The translations under genes were made by a program, and so were the position numbers. Below are positions 57,774-64,000 of a stretch of 64,000 nt of DNA, piece by piece; positions within the stretch are counted from its first letter, which is position 1; each line of letters begins with the position of its first letter. A model generated the notes under the pieces. It was given only the letters and a program-made list of their open reading frames with translations, did not search any database and was not told the origin of the DNA. Where the stretch lies: NCBI RefSeq assembly GCF_902770715.1, contig NZ_CACXTS010000009.1, positions 41,423 to 105,422 on the forward strand, given 5' to 3'. This stretch comes from an uncultured Methanobrevibacter sp. (GTDB taxonomy: Archaea > Methanobacteriota > Methanobacteria > Methanobacteriales > Methanobacteriaceae).

Positions 57774-58382
57774 TTAAACATAATATTCATTATACAATCT
57801 TTCAGCAACTTTGCTATCCGGAATAGTATTGATATTAAGGGCTAATTCAACTTTTGGAATAACTAACTGATCTTCATCCTGAACAATGTTAACGCTTCTT
57901 AAGACATTTAGTCCTGACGGGACATTACCCTCAAACTCATAGGAATAATCCAAACCCAACTTATCAAATATTTCAACAGGAACCAATACTGATAATGCAT
58001 CTTTAGGCGATTCTAAGTAATAATTTAAAACATAATCAATTGTTTCAGTGGATATAAAAGGTAAATCTGCATTAATAAACAGTAAAATATCCTCTTTAGA
58101 CTTGTTCTCAAAATAATCCAAAATGAAAGACAAATCAGTTAAATAATCCTCACCGGAAGTATCTAAAATTGTATAATCTCCGTCGAAATCCTTCAGATAC
58201 CTAGTAGTTTCCACAGTATTAGGACTAACAGTAATAACTATTTCATCGATTAATTTAGACGCCTTTAAATTTTCAAGTACAAAATTAATTAAAGGTTTAT
58301 CACGTAATTTGAAAAGAGGCTTTTCTTGGGGAACTTTAAGTCTAGTTCCCTTACCTCCTGCCATCAAAATTGCATAAATCAT
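57774..58382 (-). CDS. cobY: Adenosylcobinamide-phosphate guanylyltransferase CobY
   Basis: NTP-transferase of cobamide synthesis that transfers GMP to adenosylcobinamide phosphate; archaea use CobY in place of CobU. The start AILMAGGKGTRLKVPQEKPLFKL is the nucleotide loop, with INADLPFIS as the metal motif. Length 203 fits. I chose ATG 58382; an earlier TTG is in frame. It lies after the marker 14 gene, 16 bases away, near mtr, whose enzyme uses a cobamide. Confidence 0.82.
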   Translation of the reverse strand: MIYAILMAGGKGTRLKVPQEKPLFKLRDKPLINFVLENLKASKLIDEIVITVSPNTVETTRYLKDFDGDYTILDTSGEDYLTDLSFILDYFENKSKEDILLFINADLPFISTETIDYVLNYYLESPKDALSVLVPVEIFDKLGLDYSYEFEGNVPSGLNVLRSVNIVQDEDQLVIPKVELALNINTIPDSKVAERLYNEYYV

Positions 58383-58398
58383 GATAAACCACAATTGT

Positions 58399-59868
58399 TT
58401 AAGCGAATTTGCCGCCCATCATTTTCATACGATCTTTAAGGATACATCTTCCACCTTGTTTACCTCCAATAGGAACTTTAGGAGTACCCATTGAATTCAT
58501 ACAACGTGCCATGATCGCAGAACCTAAAGCAAGACCATCTTCAACAAAAACAACATTTTCAAACTTGTCTTGAACAGCCTCTAAGATGAGCTCAGGTTTA
58601 CGTCCTGTAATACCTGCTCTTCCAGTAATACCTAAGGCAGAGCCCGGAACAATAACATTTTCTTCAAATGCCACATCCAAAACTCTTTTAACGATATTTG
58701 TACTTACATAATCCAAAGTTGAAAGCAATGTTGGAAGGCCATCAGCATCATAGAACTGAGCACCCAATTCCATTAATTCATCAAGTTTATCACCATTAAA
58801 ACCGACATCACAACCAATTAAAGTTGTACCTGCATTTTCAGCAGCCACTGGATTAACCGGAACAGTACCAAATCTTTCAACATCCATTGGAACTTTACGA
58901 ATATTGACTAATTTATGAGCTTCCAATGCATTGGCTTCAGCCTTTTTATGATCAGCCTTTTTCATTGCCTTATCTGAATAAATATCTAAAGCAGCACCAT
59001 TTTTCTTATCGATTTGACCGGAACCTCTAGCTATAGAATCGCTTACAACACCTGCAAGACCTAAAAAGTTACCTACAGTATTTGCATAAGGTTCATTGTC
59101 ATTTACAATACGTCCTGCCAATGTTGAACCAAAGTCAAGGGAAACACAAGGGTTTCTATAATCCACATCAGTCCATTTTGCACCTAATTTAATACCTGCA
59201 GTTACAAGCTCCCCTTCCATTTCATTTGCAACAGTTTCCTTACCTTGAGGAGGAACTACACTTACAACAGCCCCATCAAACATGATATTTTCCAAAAGAG
59301 AATGTTTTTGCAATCTTTCCGGAAGCTGGGAAATGGTCATTGCCGGAGACATTTTCCTTGGAGGAATATCTGCTTCAAGACAACCGTCAGCTAAAGCAAT
59401 AATGAGTTGGCCTGCTTCTTCAGCAGTTGCAAAACCTGCTGTTACCCCAGTAGATCTTACAACAAAATCCAAATCCTCATCTTTATCAACATTACATTTC
59501 CTTAAAGATTCTAAAACAGTATCTCTGATAAGCTCAGTTACAGATTCTTTAGAAAGCTCAATACCCCAAACAGTTTTACCGAATACCTCTTCGTTAGGTT
59601 TAGGTGGACGTATATCACGTGTCATTTTAACTGTTTTATTTAATAAATAAGACTCACTAGTGTTTAAATTTGTAGCCATTACAATAGACTTTGTAGTAGT
59701 GTTACCTAATTCAACAGAAGCAGTTACATAAAAAGTATCTGGCTTTTGAACAGCGCCAGGACTTGCAGGACCCGCCTTTTGAGCTCTTAAAGTACCTAAA
59801 TTACCTGTTTTAGAATGAGCAATAATAGGTTTAGGACCTCTATTAAAAATTTTACTTAGAAAAGACAT
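58399..59868 (-). CDS. Methanogenesis marker protein 14 (ASKHA-fold)
   Basis: A 489-residue protein found next to mtr genes in methanogens. ASVELGNTTTKSIVMATNL looks like a phosphate-1 loop and CVSLDFGSTLAGRIVND like phosphate-2 of ASKHA ATPases, related to the reactivating domain of corrinoid-activation factors; GSALGITGRAGITGRKPELI is conserved. A role in reactivating the MtrA corrinoid is plausible but unproven. It follows the mtr operon, separated by a strong hairpin terminator. Confidence 0.85.
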   Translation of the reverse strand: MSFLSKIFNRGPKPIIAHSKTGNLGTLRAQKAGPASPGAVQKPDTFYVTASVELGNTTTKSIVMATNLNTSESYLLNKTVKMTRDIRPPKPNEEVFGKTVWGIELSKESVTELIRDTVLESLRKCNVDKDEDLDFVVRSTGVTAGFATAEEAGQLIIALADGCLEADIPPRKMSPAMTISQLPERLQKHSLLENIMFDGAVVSVVPPQGKETVANEMEGELVTAGIKLGAKWTDVDYRNPCVSLDFGSTLAGRIVNDNEPYANTVGNFLGLAGVVSDSIARGSGQIDKKNGAALDIYSDKAMKKADHKKAEANALEAHKLVNIRKVPMDVERFGTVPVNPVAAENAGTTLIGCDVGFNGDKLDELMELGAQFYDADGLPTLLSTLDYVSTNIVKRVLDVAFEENVIVPGSALGITGRAGITGRKPELILEAVQDKFENVVFVEDGLALGSAIMARCMNSMGTPKVPIGGKQGGRCILKDRMKMMGGKFA

Positions 59869-59990
59869 TTTATAACCTCAATTAAAACTTGATTATAAAT
59901 ATCTTTTTATGATAATATAAATTTTATTAAAAAATCTTGAAAAAAAGAACTGAAAAATTATTTAAAAAAAAGTAAAAAATAGAAAAAAAT

Positions 59991-60016
59991 GATTAGATGA
60001 ATAGAATCATCTAATC
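59991..60016 (-). terminator. Intrinsic terminator of the mtr operon
   Basis: Perfect 10-bp arms GATTAGATGA / TCATCTAATC around a 6-base loop, 13 bases after the mtrH stop, followed on the minus strand by ATTTTTTTCTATTTTTTACTTT. It separates mtr from marker 14. Confidence 0.8.
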
Positions 60017-60029
60017 GGGACCCTTATAT

Positions 60030-60962
60030 CTATAATAATTTGTTAATTGGGTGTTCTTCAATAGGTTCGGTACCGATATCTTTTGCTGCTTCAGCAATCA
60101 TGATATCAGCCATACCACATGCAGGGAATGCAAGTCTGGAGTTTTCGATAGGTCCGAAAAGAACGAAGTCTCCACCAGCCATTTGCTGTACGATGTTTGA
60201 ACCGATATCACAAACAGGCCATGCTTCTTTGTGTTCTTTTTTGTATGCTCTTAACCAGTCCCATGCGGAAGGTACGTTGTGAATACCTGATCCTACTGGG
60301 TATCCCCATTTAGCTTTTACTGCGTAAGCGGTTCTTACAGCAGGTCCTGCACCTTGACCTAAAGGAGTAACTGCTACGTCCATCCATGGTTTGGTAATTC
60401 CACATTCGTCAGCCATTTCAAGAATACCTTGGTCGATTACAGCTCCACCAGTTTCCCAGATTTCGATTTTACCTTCTACACCAGGAGTCATTGGGTTGAA
60501 ACCTAATAAGATAGATGCATCGATGTCAGAGTTTTTGAGAGCTTCAATTTCGCCAGGTTCTGCAGCCATACTGATTGAGTTGTAAACAGCTCTTTCAGCT
60601 AATCCGACTTCTTGAACATATTCTACACCTGCGATTTTTGCAGCAGCTGCAGTTGAGTCTATAAGGAAAGGTTTGTCACTGACGTCTCCTACAAATTCTA
60701 AGTATTTTACCATAGCTTCTGCAGTAGCACCGAAGTTTTGTATAACACAAGGGTTTCCGGTTACATCAGACATTTCTTCCATTGTTTTAATTAATCCATC
60801 AGCAGCGTCTTTATCAAAGTCCCCTGCTTTTTCATCACTAATAATTTTGTGTCCGCCGTAAAAGATAGTTCCTGCTAAAACGGTAGGATATTCACCAGGT
60901 TGGCCTCCCATTTTTACCCCATTCATATCTACGACGATTTGTTCTTTATCAAATCTAAACAT
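60030..60962 (-). CDS. mtrH: Tetrahydromethanopterin S-methyltransferase subunit H
   Basis: Catalytic subunit that transfers the methyl group from methyl-H4MPT to the cobamide on MtrA. MFRFDKEQIVVDMNGVKMGGQPGEYPTVLAGTIFYGGHKI is the usual start; NFGATAEAMVKYLEF and GSGIHNVPSAWDW are conserved. It has a TIM-barrel fold with no membrane helix. Start ATG with AGGAGG upstream. Last gene of the operon. Confidence 0.97.
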   Translation of the reverse strand: MFRFDKEQIVVDMNGVKMGGQPGEYPTVLAGTIFYGGHKIISDEKAGDFDKDAADGLIKTMEEMSDVTGNPCVIQNFGATAEAMVKYLEFVGDVSDKPFLIDSTAAAAKIAGVEYVQEVGLAERAVYNSISMAAEPGEIEALKNSDIDASILLGFNPMTPGVEGKIEIWETGGAVIDQGILEMADECGITKPWMDVAVTPLGQGAGPAVRTAYAVKAKWGYPVGSGIHNVPSAWDWLRAYKKEHKEAWPVCDIGSNIVQQMAGGDFVLFGPIENSRLAFPACGMADIMIAEAAKDIGTEPIEEHPINKLL

Positions 60963-60975
60963 AAGTATAAACCTC

Positions 60976-61212
60976 CTATAATAAGGTAGATAACATTGTA
61001 GCTACTCCAAATTTAATAGCTATAACTAATATAATTAATCCAAGTATAATACCATACAATATACCAACATCTCTACCAGTTTGTTGGCCTAAACGTTGAT
61101 AGTATTCCCCAACAGTAAAATCAACTTTTTCTTCTGCATCATCTAATTTAGCAACAATAGCGTTGAAATCATCTGGGGAAACCATTACTGAAGGTACTGA
61201 ATCTTCACTCAT
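60976..61212 (-). CDS. mtrG: Tetrahydromethanopterin S-methyltransferase subunit G
   Basis: Small subunit with an N-terminal soluble part ([44 protein letters not shown]) and one C-terminal membrane helix. Start ATG 61212, behind GAGGTGTTATT; the frame reaches 61245. It is 13 bases upstream of mtrH and 10 bases downstream of mtrF. Confidence 0.95.
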   Translation of the reverse strand: MSEDSVPSVMVSPDDFNAIVAKLDDAEEKVDFTVGEYYQRLGQQTGRDVGILYGIILGLIILVIAIKFGVATMLSTLL

Positions 61213-61222
61213 AATAACACCT

Positions 61223-61429
61223 CTATAATCCTGCTGCTTTTGCAATGAAAGGAATAATTACGATTAAAAGTGTTGCTATGCAAGCACCGATAGCGAATCC
61301 TTTAAACCTGGTTGCGAGTAAACCAGCGAATAATTTACCTTCTCTTGCAAGGAGTTTTGAACTGTATTCAGCATCATCAGCTGCAGCTCTCATTCCGCCA
61401 ATATTTGGTTTATTTGAAATTTCTACCAT
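61223..61429 (-). CDS. mtrF: Tetrahydromethanopterin S-methyltransferase subunit F
   Basis: A 68-residue subunit: [27 protein letters not shown] then one membrane helix ([19 protein letters not shown]). Similar to the C-terminal part of MtrA. Start ATG with GGAGG upstream. Located between mtrA and mtrG. Confidence 0.95.
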   Translation of the reverse strand: MVEISNKPNIGGMRAAADDAEYSSKLLAREGKLFAGLLATRFKGFAIGACIATLLIVIIPFIAKAAGL

Positions 61430-61441
61430 AATTAATCCTCC

Positions 61442-62158
61442 TTAGAACATCAAGAATAAAACTCCAACTATTAAAGTGAAAGCTAATCCGATCATTATAC
61501 CTTGAACTTTACCAGCATAATTACCAGCCATATTTCTTTGAACAGCTCCGACCATATCAATTTTAGTGTTTATGTCCCTAATTCTTGCTTCGATGAGACC
61601 AGTTTCAGGAGAAATAACTTTGATTGCTTCTCCAGTGTCTTCATCTCCGTCGTCGTCGTCAACAGAAATAACCATAGCTTCTTCTTCAAAAGCACCTGGA
61701 TCTTTTTCTACACATTCATTAATTTTTGATTGAATTGCCCCAATATCTTCAGTATCAATTAAGTCAACAATTTCTAATTGTTGTTGGAATCTTTCAATAC
61801 CGTCGAGAGGAACATTCTCTACGAAAGGAATAGCACCGGTAGCACCGATAATTTTCTTTTTATCAGGGTCTGCACCATTATCGTATAATGCTTGAATACT
61901 TTGACCGGTAATGTGTCCTTGTACTTCAGCACCTGCTAATATTAAGAAACGAATATTAGGGTTTGAGATAATGTTTGCGACAACTTTTTCTATTCCTAAG
62001 TTTTCTGTTTTACATGGACCTGCAATAGCTGCTCCAGAAAGTTCAGCTTCAATGTGAGAAGCTAAAGTTGTTACTGCAACAGGGCTTTCAGGATCACCTA
62101 CAATGTAATCCCCACTAATAACCGGCCAGCCATCTGCAGGAGCTTTTTTATCAGCCAT
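61442..62158 (-). CDS. mtrA: Tetrahydromethanopterin S-methyltransferase subunit A
   Basis: Corrinoid-carrying subunit. [27 protein letters not shown] is the typical beginning and the cobamide-binding His82 is in [14 protein letters not shown]. One C-terminal membrane helix anchors it. An acidic loop ([11 protein letters not shown]) sits before the [20 protein letters not shown] segment. The stop is directly followed by the mtrF region; mtrB ends one base before its start. Confidence 0.97.
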   Translation of the reverse strand: MADKKAPADGWPVISGDYIVGDPESPVAVTTLASHIEAELSGAAIAGPCKTENLGIEKVVANIISNPNIRFLILAGAEVQGHITGQSIQALYDNGADPDKKKIIGATGAIPFVENVPLDGIERFQQQLEIVDLIDTEDIGAIQSKINECVEKDPGAFEEEAMVISVDDDDGDEDTGEAIKVISPETGLIEARIRDINTKIDMVGAVQRNMAGNYAGKVQGIMIGLAFTLIVGVLFLMF

Positions 62159-62488
62159 CTATAAAACCCCCATCGCTTGTAAAATTGGTAATGCAGCAAA
62201 TATAATGAATGATGCTAATAAGAAACCATATACCATGTTTGTTAACATACCTGCGGCAACATATGAACCTTCCCTTCCAGGGTAAGAACCAACAGGACTT
62301 GTGTATGGGTCTAATGAAGCCATTAATTCATCAGCAGCCAATTCGACTTTTGCCACTTGTTCATTCACTTCATCCATAGATAAGAGTACAACTCCTGAAC
62401 CTAAAGATGATCCGATAATCCCGGTTGCAGGATCTAATGCGAAATTCATTTCAGGAATAACCTGAATCATAGGTAACATTTGAGCCAT
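62159..62488 (-). CDS. mtrB: Tetrahydromethanopterin S-methyltransferase subunit B
   Basis: A 109-residue subunit with conserved IQVIPEMNFALDPATGIIGSSLG at the N-terminus and one C-terminal membrane helix (MVYGFLLASFIIFAALPILQAMG). It abuts mtrA with no gap. Function within the complex is structural. Confidence 0.95.
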   Translation of the reverse strand: MAQMLPMIQVIPEMNFALDPATGIIGSSLGSGVVLLSMDEVNEQVAKVELAADELMASLDPYTSPVGSYPGREGSYVAAGMLTNMVYGFLLASFIIFAALPILQAMGVL

Positions 62489-62505
62489 ATTTAATTCCTC
62501 CTATT

Positions 62506-63321
62506 CTATTGCTCCACTTTAGGCCATAATCCAGCCCATTTGGTTGATGCTGCGTCATTCATGGAAGCTACAACAAATGCTCTGAATGAAATAACCCAAC
62601 CGATTAAACCAACGATGAATACAACAAACCAACCTAATCCACCAGTAGTGACAGACATAAGACCAGTAATAGTCATAGCTAAGAATGCAGTGGATGCTGC
62701 ACATTTGAGAGTTCTTACTTGATCTTCGTTAGGTCCTAAACATGCGTTGAATGGGTGTTGGATAGCCATAGTACACATAATAAATAATACAGCAATGAAA
62801 CCGGTTGCAACAACATGTTCTAAGACAGATGTCATTTCAATACTACCGGAAATTGCAACAGCGAATCCTAAAATTGATAAAGCAGCTGCACCTGCAATTT
62901 CAACAGTACATTGAAGCATAATAGGGATTTTCATACCTACGATTTTAGTTGCAACGAGTGCAATAACAGCACCAATAATACATGCAATAACTAAAGCTGC
63001 AATTGGTCCTAATATTGTCATTTTTAACATTACTGCTAAACTGAGACCTGCTAATGCTGAAATAACACCAACAGATAAAGACATATAACCTATAGATGGT
63101 ACACCAGTACCTAAACCGTAACTTGCTACTCTACGAATTGCGTCAGCACCCCAAACGATTGCACAAACAGCACCAAGAGCTGCAAATAATGGTCCGATGA
63201 CGTCTCCTAAGAAAGCAGATAAATAGATACCGAGTAATCCACCGACAATACCTAAAATTAATAAGTGCATTGAGTTTACTGCACCTGCAGCTGCACCGTC
63301 AGCACTTCCACCAGCAGACAT
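62506..63321 (-). CDS. mtrC: Tetrahydromethanopterin S-methyltransferase subunit C
   Basis: Polytopic membrane subunit with about seven helices, part of the sodium-translocating core together with MtrD and MtrE. The GLGTGVPSIGYMSLSVGVISAL and MTIGLM-type glycine-rich helices are typical. Start ATG 63321 directly follows the mtrD stop. Length 271. Confidence 0.96.
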   Translation of the reverse strand: MSAGGSADGAAAGAVNSMHLLILGIVGGLLGIYLSAFLGDVIGPLFAALGAVCAIVWGADAIRRVASYGLGTGVPSIGYMSLSVGVISALAGLSLAVMLKMTILGPIAALVIACIIGAVIALVATKIVGMKIPIMLQCTVEIAGAAALSILGFAVAISGSIEMTSVLEHVVATGFIAVLFIMCTMAIQHPFNACLGPNEDQVRTLKCAASTAFLAMTITGLMSVTTGGLGWFVVFIVGLIGWVISFRAFVVASMNDAASTKWAGLWPKVEQ

Positions 63322-64000
63322 TTAGATACCTCCAGTTAAAATAATACAAAAGATTCCAACAACGATAGATGCGATTGCACATGCAAGAGCTCCAGTTCCA
63401 ATTCTTTTGAATTTTGGATCGTGCATACCTTCAATGGTACCACCAATGTTATAAGAAGCAATTACAGAGTTAATAAAGAACACACCTACACCTAAAATAG
63501 CAGCTAAACCGATAGCAATAGCAGGTTCAAAAGAAGCTTGTACTGAGTCATAAATACCGTAGTAGACTAATCCACCACCGAAACCACCAAGAAGTCCTCC
63601 GATAAGACCACTTACAAATGAAGTGAGAGGTACACCGTGACCTTCGGTACCAGGAGTTTTATAAATTTCTTGGTTACGTTTGGTAATCCAGTCAACAGGT
63701 ACTTTTGATGCAGCAGGAACAATACCTACACCGAAGATGTAGATTAAGTTTGCAATGAGCATGGTAATACCCATCATGATCATAGCACCGATTGCACCAC
63801 CAATACCTACTATATAAAATGGTTCACCTGTCATAGTTGCAGCAGTAATAAGACCTGTTAAACCAGCACCAGCAGCTAACATAGCAGTACCGGTACCTAC
63901 ACCAGTAGCTGTTGCCATAGCTGCAGGAGCTCCTCCTACAGGAATAAAGTGCACACCTGCACCAATCATAATACCGCCTATTGCGATGAATAAAATTAAA
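63322..64000 (-). CDS. mtrD: Tetrahydromethanopterin S-methyltransferase subunit D (5' end outside window)
   Basis: Membrane subunit of the sodium pump. GAGVHFIPVGGAPAAMATATGVGTGTAMLAAGAGLTGLITAA and NQEIYKTPGTEGHGVPLTSFV are diagnostic. The frame is open through the right edge (LILFIAIGGIM precedes the ATG at 63969), so the true start lies outside; about 225 residues are visible. mtrE is expected just beyond. Confidence 0.95.
   Translation of the reverse strand, partial: LILFIAIGGIMIGAGVHFIPVGGAPAAMATATGVGTGTAMLAAGAGLTGLITAATMTGEPFYIVGIGGAIGAMIMMGITMLIANLIYIFGVGIVPAASKVPVDWITKRNQEIYKTPGTEGHGVPLTSFVSGLIGGLLGGFGGGLVYYGIYDSVQASFEPAIAIGLAAILGVGVFFINSVIASYNIGGTIEGMHDPKFKRIGTGALACAIASIVVGIFCIILTGGI

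Overview
The window is a 64 kb piece of an AT-rich methanogen chromosome, most likely Methanobrevibacter (Methanobacteriales). Methyl-H4MPT:CoM methyltransferase genes (mtrD-C-B-A-F-G-H), an Mvh-type hydrogenase operon, coenzyme F420 genes (cofD, cofE, GTP cyclohydrolase III), methanofuran and methanopterin genes (mfnA, mptD), AtwA and methanogenesis-marker proteins 9 and 14 make it a hydrogenotrophic methanogen. MreB, a class-E-like sortase, adhesin-type Ig repeats and NeuA/NeuB genes suggest a pseudomurein-walled, host-associated species. No tRNA, rRNA, CRISPR array or insertion sequence was found. Genus assignment is inference from gene content.

Layout. 1-4.2 kb: a zinc-ribbon/NERD membrane protein cut by the window edge, then a nonulosonic-acid pair (neuB and a NeuA-PseG fusion). 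4.3-9.4 kb: hypD, phosphoglycolate phosphatase, pmbA, two small genes and moeA. 9.4-16.3 kb: an information-processing block (aIF1A, Rio1, KH protein, topoisomerase VI B and A) interrupted by a TMEM175-type channel and a secreted protein. 16.4-18.9 kb: a CsoR / P1B ATPase / CopZ metal cassette with two visible operators. 19-30 kb: GAPDH, endonuclease IV, a methyltransferase fused to Ig repeats, a metallophosphoesterase, an AAA ATPase, hemA with a siroheme-type dehydrogenase, marker 9, a duplicated DUF2798 protein and a DUF45 peptidase. 30-39.4 kb: a leftward run from an unknown gene and mreB through rnhB, exbB, exbD, purO, cofE, cofD, GTP cyclohydrolase III and a nifR3-like barrel to atwA. 39.8-51 kb: pssA, a CpaB-like DUF515 protein, sortase, mptD, mfnA, ppsA, L10e, pcc1, a B-box membrane protein, a TmcAL-like protein and pyrC. 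51-64 kb: mvhDGAB, sufCB, a PRC-barrel protein, cobY, marker 14 and the mtr operon, whose mtrD runs off the right edge.

How it fits together. Mvh hydrogenase feeds electrons to heterodisulfide reductase, Mtr makes methyl-CoM, AtwA belongs to the machinery that activates methyl-CoM reductase, HypD matures NiFe hydrogenases, and SufBC supplies Fe-S clusters. The cof, mfn, mpt, cob and hem/siroheme genes supply the cofactors.

Most striking observations. (1) mvhA as given lacks the C-terminal DPCxxC nickel ligands and its normal start; the mvhG/mvhA junction looks deleted. (2) atwA has lost its start by an apparent one-base frameshift. These lesions in core genes suggest assembly error or real decay. 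(3) At least 15 genes end with the stop codon inside, or at the base of, a perfect or near-perfect hairpin, often followed by a T-tract: a terminator architecture repeated across the window. (4) A SAM methyltransferase is fused to four adhesin-type repeats, three at an exact 282-bp period. (5) An archaetidylserine synthase / CpaB-like / sortase cluster and an MreB / unknown / ExbBD cluster may be envelope systems.
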